Source of the DNA: Acanthococcus lagerstroemiae
Taxonomy: Eukaryota > Arthropoda > Insecta > Hemiptera > Eriococcidae
NCBI GenBank assembly: GCA_031841125.1
Contig: CM063106.1
Location: 44,319,806 to 44,383,805 of the forward strand
Length of the DNA: 64,000 bases
Reading direction: 5' to 3'
Shown one piece after another: positions 22,850 through 34,465 of the stretch (positions are counted from its first letter, which is position 1; each line of letters starts with the position of its first letter). The notes below the pieces were generated by a model, which saw only the letters and a list, made by a program, of their open reading frames with translations, was not told the origin of the DNA and ran no database searches. The translations under genes were made by a program, and so were the position numbers.

Positions 22850-23711
22850 GGTATTTACGTTATTTCAAGCTGAAGTACGAGGTAGGGGGACAGGGGTATC
22901 GGAAAAACGCATTTTTGGATGGGCACTCTAAGTCGGATTTTATAGAGTCTTATACAGTTTAGTCCCAGGTGTTTTTTAATCAGAGAGCGCCACTTGTTAT
23001 ACACTGTATATGTTTACTATCGGTAATAATGCGTTGAGGAGCCCAGTAGAATTTATAATGAAAACTCCCTGAGGTGCCCGGTTTCCGACAACGTCGCAAT
23101 GCTGTGGAGATACCTATGTAATACGTTACACTGTGATGGGCTGTTATTTTTTAAGGGTCGCGGTCGGCTGCGAATAGCCGAGCCTATTGTAGTTTTTTTT
23201 TCCTTCTCTTCTTCTCAATTCCAGTTCGAAATGTCAATGGTCATGCAAGGTAAATGTACCAGTAGCTGTCTGTTTAAAAGCCGTATTTGGCTAATAATGA
23301 ATTGTTTCTCTTTGTGTTTTGATCATAAGTACCTACTTGGTAATTTTTTTTTTTAAATTTGGACACTTAAGTCATGAACATCGCTAGGGGCGAAGGTAAA
23401 TAGGTGATACTTGCCCCCTCAAATGTTTCTTTTTTGGGGTGAGTAGAAATGATTAAAATTACCCTCCCCCAAATTCAAATGCGAACGTGAGTAAATATCA
23501 TTAAACAAATTACTCCTCCATCGCCTAAAAAAATACAGCGAAGCCGATGAATGTAGGTCAACACTACTGAAAAAATTACCCTTTTAAAAAATTTTCCAGC
23601 GACGTCTCTGATTTGACTTATTAATTAAATTTTTTACTTGAATTTACATTCATTTTAAAATTTAATAATTAATTTTTTCTGAGGTATAAAATTGCATGAA
23701 TATTCTGTACA

Positions 23712-23818
23712 TAGGGTGTGCCAATTCACTTGTTTTCTCTTCTGTATCCCAGAGCGCTTTCGGCTGTTACGCCGTCTCCAGTGGAATACCCCGAAGAAAA
23801 GTGAATTGGCACACCCTA
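23712..23818. mobile_element. MITE, about 103 bp, TA target duplication
   Basis: TAGGGTGTGCCAATTCACTT at 23712 is perfectly inverted as AAGTGAATTGGCACACCCTA ending at 23818. TA is at both ends, as for Tc1/mariner relatives. The flank ATTCTGTAC/ATACAGAAT is itself roughly inverted, so the hairpin extends outwards. Confidence 0.8.
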
Positions 23819-24149
23819 CATACAGAATACTAGCAAGTTCGCTCACACTACAAAATTGACAGTAAAGTTCATGAATGCTGACCAGGTCTATCAGTAACTG
23901 ACCACACGTGTTCCAATAGCTGACCACATTTATAAATTGATAATTCTAGGCAATCAAGGAATGGGCTCTGTGGCAAAATAAATTCGTTTTGGACAGAAAG
24001 AGAAAATTCTGTAAGTACATCCCTAAATTCTAATTTCTTACGAATTCTCCAACTGAAAATGAATTGCATAAGGATCGAAAGGGAATAAAAAGCGGTAAAG
24101 TAATTTCATTTAAAATTGATAGCATATATTTTTCGGAACAGATAACCAA

Positions 24150-25606
24150 AAAAAGATGTTCTTTCAAGAAGCAGAAGGGACGATTTTTTCCCTCTCGACC
24201 AAAAATAAAATGTTTCCCTTTTTTTTCACATTCATGACATTGAAGAGAGGGAAGGGCTGAGTTCTTTTTCCTCCTGAAAAGACGTGATACCAAAGCTCAC
24301 GGAATGATTGTCTGAGGAGGGGTCTATTTGCTTCTAGGAAAGAACAAATCTTCAGTTTCTAACTTTGCTCATTATTTTTTAATTCACAAAATTTTGCTTT
24401 TGAAGGGTGAGAAATCTGGATTATGGTGTGTCCAGTATTTCAAGCTAGCACCCATTTCAAGTTTTTTGGCACAGCCAAAATTAGGGAATTGGCAGTTTTA
24501 TCATATCACAAGTTTTTTTTGTTTCTACACCCTTCCACCCTTTAAAAAAAAATTCCAATTTCAAGTGTGTGATATTTTTGACTCGAAAATAGTACAAATG
24601 ACCATCCATGACTGAAAAAGAAAGTTTAAATTTATTTACCTAATTTCAAATTTCTCTACTTTCGTTTTCATTAATATTTTTTCACTTTTTTTTCCTTTAA
24701 ATAAATAAATTTTTGAACTTATGTGTTTACTGTTGTTTTTTGGAACTGCCCAAAAAATTTTTGGTACTGTCCAATATGGGCGGTACAGCCCTTTAGAATA
24801 GGCGTTGTTTCATGCTGAGTCAGTTTGGCTCATTTGACGTGTGTTATTTAGATTTTGAGGCTCGTACAGATTTCGATGAGATAAATAATCAGAATTAAAA
24901 AACGAAGTGGAAACTTGCAACTTTATTCGAAGAAAAGAACAAAACTGTCGCAGATAAGAAGTACTGTTTCTTTCTTTGAAGAGGAAATGAAACGGCCTTT
25001 GCCTCATTGGATGGACAAGAATTTCATTCCTCTTTTTGAAGTATGGAAAATAACTTGTTCTACTTTTTGAATAACAAGAAAGCCAAAGGGACAATTTTTT
25101 CCTCTCTTAACCAAAAATAAATTTTTCTCTTCCTTACATCGAGGAGAAGAAAGGGCCGATTTGTTCCTCCTCCTGCAGAGAACATGCTGAGGTAAGAAGG
25201 GCTCTATTTGCTTCTAGAAAAGGAAGGAGTGTCTAGTTCATTTTCCAACTTTGATAATTTGTTTAGTTTACAAAATTTTACTAATCGAGTGAAAAATTTG
25301 GATTATAATTTTTTAAGTCAGCGTTTATTCTAAGATTTTCTTAAACTGCTGATTTTATCACAATTTTTCTTTATTTCTACCATCTCCCTCGCCTAGAAAA
25401 AAAAATTATTCAATTTCCAGTGTGTAATGGTTTTAACTCGAAAATGTTTAAAATAATTATTCGTGAAACAATTGTTCACGACAGATAGAATTTTGCCTTT
25501 CCCTTTAAAAAAAAATCGTTCGCCATCATTTCAAGTCTTTACGTTCAAATTTGATTTTATTACCTAATTTCAATTTTTTTTTACTTTCATTTTTGTTAAT
25601 ATTTCT

Positions 25607-25643
<37 letters not shown>

Positions 25644-27975
25644 GAAAAAGTCTTAAACGTAAATTTTTGGTACTGCCCATTAAAATAAATACAAACTCAA
25701 ACGAAGTATCGAAGCAAGGTTTTATGGGTTGCTGATTTCAAATATCGTATCAGATTTTTGATTCAATCCTAATTTGGGCCTGAAAATACAAATTTAATCC
25801 CATATCAAATGGGCCACTTTGATCTTACTGAAATAACAGAATAAGTTATTGGAATAGGAATTTTTTGGGTCACCGGTTACAAAAATTCAATCAGATTTTG
25901 GTCCAAACTCAGTTTTGGATCCCTGTATTCGGATAATCGATCAGATATTTAATCCGATTCAAATCAGTGCCCCGGATGCATTTTTCCCTCGCATCCGAAG
26001 GGCCAATGGGCGAGGTATTCCACGAAGACAAAAAAAAAGAACATTTTCATTTTTTGAATGAGAAGATTTACTAACTTCGATCATTTGTTTAGTTTACAAA
26101 ATTTTGTCTTTGTTGAGTGAGAAATTTGGATTATGGTGTTTAATGTTTCAAGTCAGTGTTTATTCTAAGCTTTTCTTTTGACCTGTCAAAACTAGAAAAT
26201 TGACGGTTTATATTGTAAATTTTCTTTGTTTCAGCACTTCCCTTTCCATATTACAAGTACATAATATGGGATATTTTTGACTCGAAGATTCAAAATAATA
26301 ATTATGTACGAGAAAAAAAATATCGCCCCTCATTAAAAAAAAAAATGAAAGAAACAAGAGAGTAAAAAAAAAAGTGGTTTGTTATTCTTCTAACTACTCA
26401 AGTTCAGTTTCGACTTTGATTACTCAGTATCGTATTTTTCTACTTTCACTTTCGTTAATATTTTTAAGTTTTTTTTTTTTTTTTTTTAATAATAAATAAA
26501 TTTTAAACGTATATAGTGTGGAACAGATCATCACGCAACATAGGAAAGTCCCATAAAGCGCACGTTGATGTGTACCATGGTGGAAAACGTCGTACTGGTG
26601 CAAATCAACACGCAACACGTTCAGCCCTCATCTGTCAATCTTGTGGCTTAGTGTGTTGTGTATTCAAGATCGGCTACATGTCGCGGGGTCGTTCATACCA
26701 ATATGAAACAATGGTATAGGTTACGCATAATTTCATCGAAAATGTTTGAAAAAAAAAATGCCGATAATTTCCGAAGAATCTCAACGGAAATCTTTAGAAA
26801 AAATTTCCAATCTTTCCCAAAGAATTTCATGAAGATTTTTCGAGAAAATCTTTCGCTAATTTTTGAAGAATAATAGGAATTGGGAAAAAACTACGACTGT
26901 TTTTAAAGGTACTTATCAACAAATTTCAGGTAAAATCTCAGAAGAAATCTTTGAAAAAATTTCATAAAAAAATCCTTCGAAAAAATTTCCGATAATTTCC
27001 GAAGAATCTCATGGGAAATATTTGGAAGAATTTCCAATGTTTTCCAAAAAAATTTATCAAAATCCTTCGAGAAAATTTTTCTATTGTTTATATAGAATTT
27101 CATGGAAATATTCGGGGGAAAACTCCGATGGTTTTTGAAGAATTTTTATGAAACAATCTTTAGGGAAAATGTTCGATGATCTCCGAAGAATTTCAATTTC
27201 CAATAAAAGTCTTTGGAAATTAACGGAATTTTTTCCCAAAACTTTCCGATGAAATTTCTTAAAATCATCGGATATGGTTTCCGAAGATTCTCGATGAGAT
27301 TCTTCGGAGGTCATCGAACATTTTTCCTGAAGATTGTCTAATAAAAATCTTCAAAAAAACCCTCGGAGTTTTCCCCCGAATATTTCCATGAAATTCTAAT
27401 AAACAATAGAAAAATTTTCTCGAAGGATTTTGATAAATTTTTTTTGGAAAACATTGGAAATTCTTCCAAATATTTCCCATGAGATTCTTCGGAAATTATC
27501 GGAAATTTTTTCTAAAAGTTTCCTACGAAATTCCTTTAAAATTGTTAGAAATTTTCCCGAAGATATTTGATGAAATTCTTCGGAGATCATCAAACATTCT
27601 TTCTAATGATTTTTAATAAAATTCTTCAAGCCATCAGAGTTTCCCCAAATATTTCCCACGAAATTCTTGAAAAATTATCGGAAAATTCTCCCGAAGATTT
27701 TTAAAGAAATTCTTTGGAAAACATTGGACATTTTTCCTAAAGATGTTTGAAGAGATTCTTCGGAAATTATCGGAATTTTTTTCTTCAAACATTTTCAATG
27801 AAATGATTCCAAACTAGCGCAATGTTGCGTGTTGATTTGCACTAGTATATGACGTTTTCCACAGTGGTACACATCAACGTGCACTTTATGGGACTTTCCT
27901 ATGTTGCGTGATGATCTCACTGTATGTATGTACTGCTGTTTTTTGGTACTGCCCAATATGGGCGGTACTGCTTAA
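24150..27975. repeat. Three diverged direct copies of a roughly 0.65-kb sequence, about 0.9 kb apart
   Basis: Copies begin near 24150, 25080 and 26050. Shared landmarks in order are CTATTTGCTTCTAG (24330, 25207), CACAAAATTTT/TACAAAATTTT then GTGAGAAATYTGGATTATGG, GTGTGATATTTTTGACTCGA, TCTACTTTCRTTTTCRTTAAT with a following poly-T, and GGTACTGCCCAATATGGGCG (24760, truncated at 25670, and 27942). In the third copy the last landmark is separated from the rest by the fold-back element at 26514-27925, which therefore inserted after the copies formed. Confidence 0.7.
26514..27925. mobile_element. Fold-back element, 1.41 kb, almost entirely palindromic
   Basis: The outer arms of about 105 bp (ATCATCACGCAACATAGGAA, GTCCCATAAAG, GCACGTTGATGTGTACCA, CAAATCAACACGCAACA) are inverted at the right end with high identity. 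The palindrome continues inward through a GAAGAATTTC/GATTTCCGA-type simple repeat, for example TTCTATTGTTTATATAG near 27080, which is mirrored near 27400. ATGTTCGATGATCTCCGAAG (27168) is mirrored at about 27302-27321, leaving a loop of only about 105 bp. It interrupts the third copy of the 24150-27975 repeat. No coding capacity. Confidence 0.8.
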
Positions 27976-28499
27976 GTATTAAGGTCACTGAAAAATGCAG
28001 ATAAAAATATTCAGAATAAAATATCATATTTAAAATTTAATTACGCGAACACACCACAATTCAGATAACTTTACGAGCATGACAACTACTGTAATTTATA
28101 CATGTCAGACTTGGACATATCCAAGTCAAAAAAAAATAATAATAATATGAACTGATTTTCACTCTTTTTCTTGGAAAAAGAGAAACTTGCTCTCCTTCCT
28201 TGAGAGTACCTATCGTCGCTTTAATTTAGCGAATTTAATGGACTTCCTTCCTCTCTTCCAGGAAAGGAACCCAGCCTTTTTCCTAGGGAAAATGAAGAAA
28301 ATAATTATGCCTTCACATTCTTTAGTGAAAAAATTGCATTTTTTTAATCTGTAAGAGAAAGAAAACTACAACCTAGATCAAAAAATCCTTTTTCCAATAA
28401 TTTGTCCAATTTTTTTTTTTGCATAGTCAAATTGACTTTTTCGGAGAGAACAAAATTGGAAATTAGCATGCCAACAGGGGTGATATCAAAAATCTGATT
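27976..28499. other. No gene recognised
   Basis: AT-rich, no supported feature. Confidence 0.4.
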
Positions 28500-29605
28500 A
28501 AATTTTCGAATGCAGCGACATAGTCTGTAATTCTCCAGTTTTCTTTTATCCCCTTTTTTTATGTAATAGAATTATTTGAGCTTCATTCCATTGGTTAGGT
28601 ATTTTTTCCTCTTCTATAATTTTGTTGCATATTACTTCCAGGGGGGCGAGCAATTCATTCAAGAATAATTTCATGAATTAATTTTCTATAGTGTCAGGTC
28701 CTGAAGCTTTTCCTATCTTTAGATCTCTCACAGTCTGGCTTAACTCAGCTTTTATTATCTTTGGGAGGGGTTCCGCAGTTTTTTCGTTTCGTTTCAGATA
28801 CTCACTGACCTTCCTCAGTATTTTGATCTCGTCGCTTTGTTTTTTCTCTGTTTCTACGTATAGTTTCTCGTAATATTTTGTTGCTTCCTTAATAATTTTG
28901 TCCCTCCCCGTGATTATATTCCCTGCACTAATATACAATTCCATAATTAGTTTAGTTCCCCTGCTTATTTCCTTTTTCCATTTACGTGTTGACCATGTAT
29001 CCTCTATTATTTCTTTGTTTTTCTTTCCTCAAATATTCTGCAATTCTCTCTGATTTCTTTTTTTATAGTTTGTTGATTTCAGCTAGTTCTATTTTCTGTT
29101 TGTGAGTCATTTTCCGTAACTTTTTTAATAGTTCCCTCTTTTCTATTAGCTTTTTGGTTTCGTTTGTGAGTTTGTCATCGGTGTTAGGTTGTCTCTTATT
29201 CGCGCCATACTTTTGTGTTGTTGAGCTACATACGTCGATCAATTTTTCGGATAGTTCCTTGTACACTCATGTTCTCAGAATAATTTGATACATGTGTCAT
29301 CTTTGCTGTGAGATTCTCTCTTAAATAGTTACTTGCCTCCTCCATTTTGTGTAGCAGTATTATGGAGTTCCCAGTTTTGTTCGTTTTCCTATATGATTTG
29401 TATATTCGGCTCTTTTTGGCACACTAATAGTCCCCTGCACATTCTATGATCAGGTGCGAACTCAAATATCGAAACAACTGTTATATCTTTTATTATAGCT
29501 AATTCATTGATCAATAAATGGTCGATTTCATTTTTTATTTCTCTGCTAGGTGAGATTCAGGTCCATTTTCTTTTTTTTCTCTTTTTGAAGAAGGTGCCTG
29601 CCACT
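28500..29605 (-). pseudogene. RTE-type LINE fragment (end of endonuclease, linker, start of RT)
   Basis: Minus-strand translation gives KNEIDHLLINELAIIKD and APDHRMCRG near 29550-29440 (endonuclease C-terminus). A lysine-rich linker (TDDKLTNETKKLIEKRELLK) follows near 29190-29130, then IGKASGPDTIEN at 28710-28680 and an LLHKKGDKRKLENYR-like RT motif near 28540. Several stops and frameshifts. The 5' side is cut by the inverted-repeat element starting at 29607 and the RT is truncated on the other side. Confidence 0.75.
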
Positions 29606-29929
29606 CAGGAAAACAATCAAATAGTTACGACTAATAATAATTTTGAAAAATGAAATATTTGACAATATTCCAAACTGAGCTCTATTCGACATTACTAACT
29701 TCGAAATAATTCGAATGCAGAAACATATGAAAAAAATTGTGAGAACCCCTTTTATTGAGAATTATAATAAGAAAATTTCAAATCCGTCATCAAGATTGAG
29801 TTTTAGAGTCATTTTTTAACCAATTTTACTAACATTCTCAAGTGTATCTCAAAAAACAAGCTTGCCGACCAATTTGAACAACAAATTTGAACTCAGTGTG
29901 AAAAATTTAGTGAAAAAACTATGAAATAA

Positions 29930-30610
29930 TCTTTCGGGAAAATTTCCGATGATTTTCAAAGAATTTCTTTAGAACTTTTCGAGAAGATTCCTTTGATTTC
30001 CGAAGATTTTTGTCGAAAATATTAAGGAAAAGTTTTTCCCATCATTTTCGAAGAATATCAGTGGACATCTTGGACATAATTGAGGAAAATCTCCGATAAT
30101 TTCAGGAGAATTTTGTCCGAAATTTTAGCAAAAATCTCCATGATTCTAAAAGATTTTATCAGAACTCATCGTGAAAAGGATTTCTTCAGAAAAAAGTTTC
30201 GATGATCTTCAGAGATTTTCATCGGAAACTTTTGAGACAAATGACCGATGATTTCCGAAGAATTTCATTAAAAATGTTCGTGGATAATCTCCCATGATTT
30301 CCGGAGAATTTCATCGATGTCTTCCAAAGAATAGTTCCTCAAAAATCTTTGGGAAAAATTTTCCGTTAAATTTTGAAAAATATCATCGGAAATATTTGGG
30401 AAAAAACTCCGACAGTTTTTGAAAAATTTTATCAAAAATCTTGAGGAAATATCTTCAATGATTTCCAAAGAAAAATTTATTTGGATATCTTCGATAAGAA
30501 TCTCCCTCCGATAATATTTAAAGAATTTCTTAGGAAATATTCGGGGAAAATCTCCGATGATTTCCAGGAATTTCATCGGAAATTTTTAGGAAAACATTTC
30601 GATAAACATT
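29930..30610. repeat. Satellite block of TTTCCGATGATTTCCGAAGA type
   Basis: Degenerate repeats around GATGATTTCCGAAGAATTTC and ATCGGAAATWTTTGGGAAAA, one of three such blocks (also 26730-27800 and 33950-34465). Each unit is self-complementary (TTTCCGAT...ATCGGAAA). Confidence 0.75.
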
Positions 30611-30814
30611 GAAATTTTTTTCTAAAGATTTGGTTTGCTGGTGGCAGCGAGCATATTCCTTGTTGTGTTTAACTTTTTAACATTTTTTTTAAAGGAGACC
30701 TCCTTGAAAAAAAAAAGAAAAATATGGATAAAAATAAGATGAAACTATCTTGCCATTATCAAAATGTAAGGAGGCTCAGGACTAAGGTTGAACAATAAAG
30801 CAAACTCATATGAC

Positions 30815-31895
30815 ATAATAAATTGCATTAACCGGGCGTGACTACATGGGGCAGAAAAAGCGGGGAGCTTTTTGATGGCGAATACAATGTAGTTCGAAAA
30901 GACAGGGTCCAGACTGTTGAGGTTAGTAAACGTCCGGCCGAGGTCATGTTAGCTGTCAAAAAGCATCTTCGGGTTGAAAAAAGGTTACTGCATTGTTAGT
31001 TGAGGAAATACAAAATCTGCGAATAAATTTGGATTAGAATACGTATTTCAAATCACATTTGGCTGTACATAGGTTTATTTTATTTCCCTGGGGATCGGTT
31101 GGGTGAGAGTATTCAATAATTTTCGAAAAAAACTACCTCATACGGATTAGTAAACGATGACTTACTTTTACTGGGGGATTTCAACCCGCCATTATTCGAC
31201 ACTAATTTTAGTAAGTCTGATGAACATCATGGAGTATAGCAAGACATCTATTTGTTTTTAGATATCAACCACCTTAAGTCACATAATACTATCCCAAATT
31301 CTTTAAATAGATGGACTTGGTACTTGCAACTTTCTCTCACATTGCAGTTATTATAGGCGACTCCTGACGATACCAGCGATAGTTACCACACACCTCTCCT
31401 CATCGAGTTTGGTTTTGTGAAACATCACTCAAAAAATAATACAACTGCAGCTACGAACCCTGGGAGGTTTGATTTAAAAAAAGCAAATTTTCGGGATATG
31501 TACAATCTATTTAAATTGAAAAATTGGAATGAACTGTACAAGCTTACAGACTGTAATCAACTTGCTGAATATTTCCTAAATTCAGTAATAGACATCTTAA
31601 GCAAGACAGTGCCATTAAAAAAGAATACTGGACGGCAAAAATATTCTACTTGATTCACGTATGAAATTAATAAAAAATTGAAAAAGAAATTCTCTCTACA
31701 TAAACAGATTGAAAAGAAACTTCCTAATGAAGAGTTGAAGTAAACATTCAGGCATATAAGAAAAGAAATCAAGGTTTTAGTAACAAAAGCATGGAATACA
31801 TATAAAAATGCTCTGGAACACAGAATGAAGTTTCAACCAAAAGAATGCTGGCGAGAGATTGCCAATAGGCAAAGTAGTAGATTTGGCACAGAGAA
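30815..31895 (+). pseudogene. Jockey-like LINE fragment (endonuclease and linker)
   Basis: Plus-strand translation with several frame changes gives GEYNVVRKDR-like (about 30877), RPAEVMLAVKKHLRVEKR (about 30934), LLLLGDFNPPLFDT (31164-31206), a YHTPLLIEFGF region (about 31387), then an open stretch 31417-31652 containing RFDLKKANFRDMYNLFK. The GDFN motif and the order of blocks fit an EEP endonuclease followed by the spacer before RT. Stops at several points make it dead. It ends at the palindrome at 31899. Confidence 0.65.
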
Positions 31896-31898
31896 ATG

Positions 31899-32276
31899 AT
31901 GACATGACCCATCATAATATCCATCACTCGAAAAGATCCATGGAAAACTTTTTAAAAAAAATATTATTTACAAAAATTGTCATTTTTTTGACCAAAGTAA
32001 ATTTTTTTCAATTTTAATTTTTCCTGTGGAGAGGCCGCATGAGAAAGAAAGTAAAAATGTTATACCTCGTTGGAATCGTCATTCAATTGCGCATCTTTTG
32101 GCATAAAAGAAAATAACATTTTTACTTTCTTTCTCATGCGGCCTCTCCACAGGAAAAATTAAAATTAAAAAAAATTTACTTTGGTCAAAAAAATGACAAT
32201 TTTTGTAAATAATATTTTTTTAAAAAGTTTTCCATGGATCTCTTCGAGTGATGGATATTATGATGGGTCATGTCAT
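31899..32276. repeat. Long, nearly perfect palindrome (163-bp arms, 51-bp loop)
   Basis: The left arm 31899-32062 and right arm 32114-32276 are inverted copies with only about three or four differences. They run from ATGACATGACCCATCATAAT on the outside to GTAAAAATGTTA next to the loop. Arms include CTGTGGAGAGGCCGCATGAG. There is no coding content. Confidence 0.95.
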
Positions 32277-33067
32277 TCTACATTACGTTGAGTTTTTTCA
32301 CCCCAGGAGCGCTAATAGAAAAAAAGTTATGAAGGTTGTGTCAACGTGGCTGATGTGTCATGGTAGCAGACATTACCTATTTCATCAGTCATTCAAGTAC
32401 TCGAGGGTATGTAGGTCCTAGTCTCTGCAGTTCTTCCCTTATACCGCACAAGTGCGGTCTGTTTCGGCCCCTCGGCTTCCGTCAACCTTCAGTTCTAAAT
32501 TCACAATTCTGAACTGCCACCTATAGACCTGCGCGCCTGGTCAAAAAAATGACTGCACCTCAATCTTGACGACAGATTTGAACTTGTCACGAAAAATTGA
32601 GTAATTAGCACCGTTCCTGACGCTGGAGCTCTCCGAAACGTTTTTTCTAAAAAAAAAAAAAAACGACATGATGTGTCTGGAGAAATTTTCAAAATTAGAG
32701 AAAATCAAAGATTTTACGTCTAATGTGTATTGTTTTCCACTCAGTTTTTCACGCTGAGTATAAATTTGTTGTCCAAAGTGAGCGGCGACGCTCCGTTTCT
32801 GAGATACGCTTGAAAATGTTGGTGAAATTGTTCAAAAAATGACTCTAGCTCCATTTTGACGATGTATTCAAATCTCTCACGAAAAACTTATAAAAATATC
32901 CCTAATAAAATCATCTATAAAAATAATTCTCACAATTTTTTTCATATGTTTCGGCATTTGAATGATTTCAAAGTTAATAATGTTGAGTAGAGCTCCTTTT
33001 TAAATATTGTCACATTTTTCATTTTTCAAAATTATTATTAGGCGTAATACTATTTGATTGTTTTCCT

Positions 33068-33949
33068 AGGTGACCACAACATTCGATGAATCATACTCAG
33101 TCTTCGAGGCCTATTCATTTTGCGAATAGGTGGAGGGAGGGGTAAAAAATTCGGGCTTGATGATACAAAATGGTACAAAACAAACAGGCACAACATTTTG
33201 ATACCAGTCCGGGTGCCCGAATGCTTTCATGCGGGAAGGCAAGAGGTCTAAATTATTTTGTGAATTAGTGGAAAAGGGGGAGCGTTTCAGTAACCCAAAG
33301 GGATTGTGGTAAAAATAGTAACAAATATAGGAAAAATTTCGCAAATTTCGGTGCAATATTCTGAATTGAGGGGTACGTTCTTCCCCAAATCCAATTTAAT
33401 TATAATGCGGGGGTAACGATATGTGGGTACAAAATTCGGATGTGGTAAATTGGTTAAAAGTTGATGCGAAAATTAAATTGACTCATCCGAATCTAATTTA
33501 GGGGGGGAGGGAGCTGGCGAAAACGACTTAGATCTTGATTTTTCAGATACGTTTGGAAATTTGAATCTCCGAAAATAAATTGGACAATCGCAAAATTGAC
33601 TAAGTTTAACAGAATAGTCGATTTCATGAACCCGCTTCTGATTTTTCCAACATAACCACGGAGGCAAATTGGTAGAGAGAAAATTGCTCTTTGTAGGACT
33701 AAGTAATTAGAAAACGATTATTAAAATTTAAAATATGGTTGGATTTTCAAAAAAGACAACTAATGGGTTTGGAGAATTCTGCTCAAGCTTAACGAAAAGA
33801 AAAGCCCGTGCTTTTCTGGTTTATATACTGGGTGATGCATGAGAAGTCGCACCATATGTAATTGCCCTATTTGGTGAACGTTATACTTATACGTGTGTAT
33901 TAAGACAGGTTACAACATGGGAAATCGCACCAATCGTGAAACACGACGA
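33068..33949. other. No gene recognised
   Basis: AT-rich, no supported feature. The words CATGAGAAGTCGCACCA and CATGGGAAATCGCACCA form a short direct repeat at 33838 and 33916, just before the next satellite block. Confidence 0.4.
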
Positions 33950-34465
33950 AAATAATCCCTTTGGGAAAGTGTTCCGATGATTTCCAAAGAATTTCATTTA
34001 GGGAAATTTTCGAAAAGATTTTATTTGATTTTCCGAGGATAATTTCCAAAGAATTTTATCGAAAATATTAAGGGAAAATGTCCGATTATATTCGAAGAAT
34101 TCCATTGGACATCACTGAGAAAGATTTCCGATGATTTCAGGATATTTTCGTCGGAAATTTTTGGGATAAATTACCGATGATTTCAGGAGGATTTTGTCGA
34201 ATAGAAATCTTTGAGAACAATTTCTGATGATTCCCGGAGAATTTCATCGAAAATCTTCAGAAAAAAGTTTCAATGTTTTCCAAAGAATTTCTCCTAAAAG
34301 TTCCAATATTTTCCGAAGAATTTCTTCAAAAATCTTCGGAAAAATTTTCCGATAATTTCAGAAGAATTTTATCGGAAATATTTGGGGAATACGTCGATGG
34401 TTTCCGAAAAATTTTATTGAATCCTTTGAGGGAAAAAACTCTCCGATTTAATTTCCGAAAAACAC
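33950..34465. repeat. Satellite block of TTTCCGATGATTTCCGAAGA type (third block)
   Basis: Same degenerate, self-complementary unit as at 26730-27800 and 29930-30610 (GATGATTTCCAAAGAATTTC, GATGATTTCAGGAKRATTTT and similar). Confidence 0.75.

Larger units (their letters stand above)
29607..33067. mobile_element. Inverted-repeat DNA element, 3.46 kb, about 310-bp diverged ends
   Basis: AGGAAAACAATCAAATAGT at 29607 is inverted at 33067. The match continues with gaps for about 310 bp, including TAATAATTTTGAAAAATG, CATATGAAAAAAATTGTGAG and a TTGAACAACAAATTTGAACT stretch against the inverse of the region near 32760. The interior holds a satellite block, a Jockey-like LINE fragment and a separate 378-bp palindrome. 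No transposase seen. Confidence 0.65.

Noticed and set aside
26424..27593. Series of open frames rich in Phe, Lys and Ile
   Set aside because: They are by-products of the palindromic satellite.
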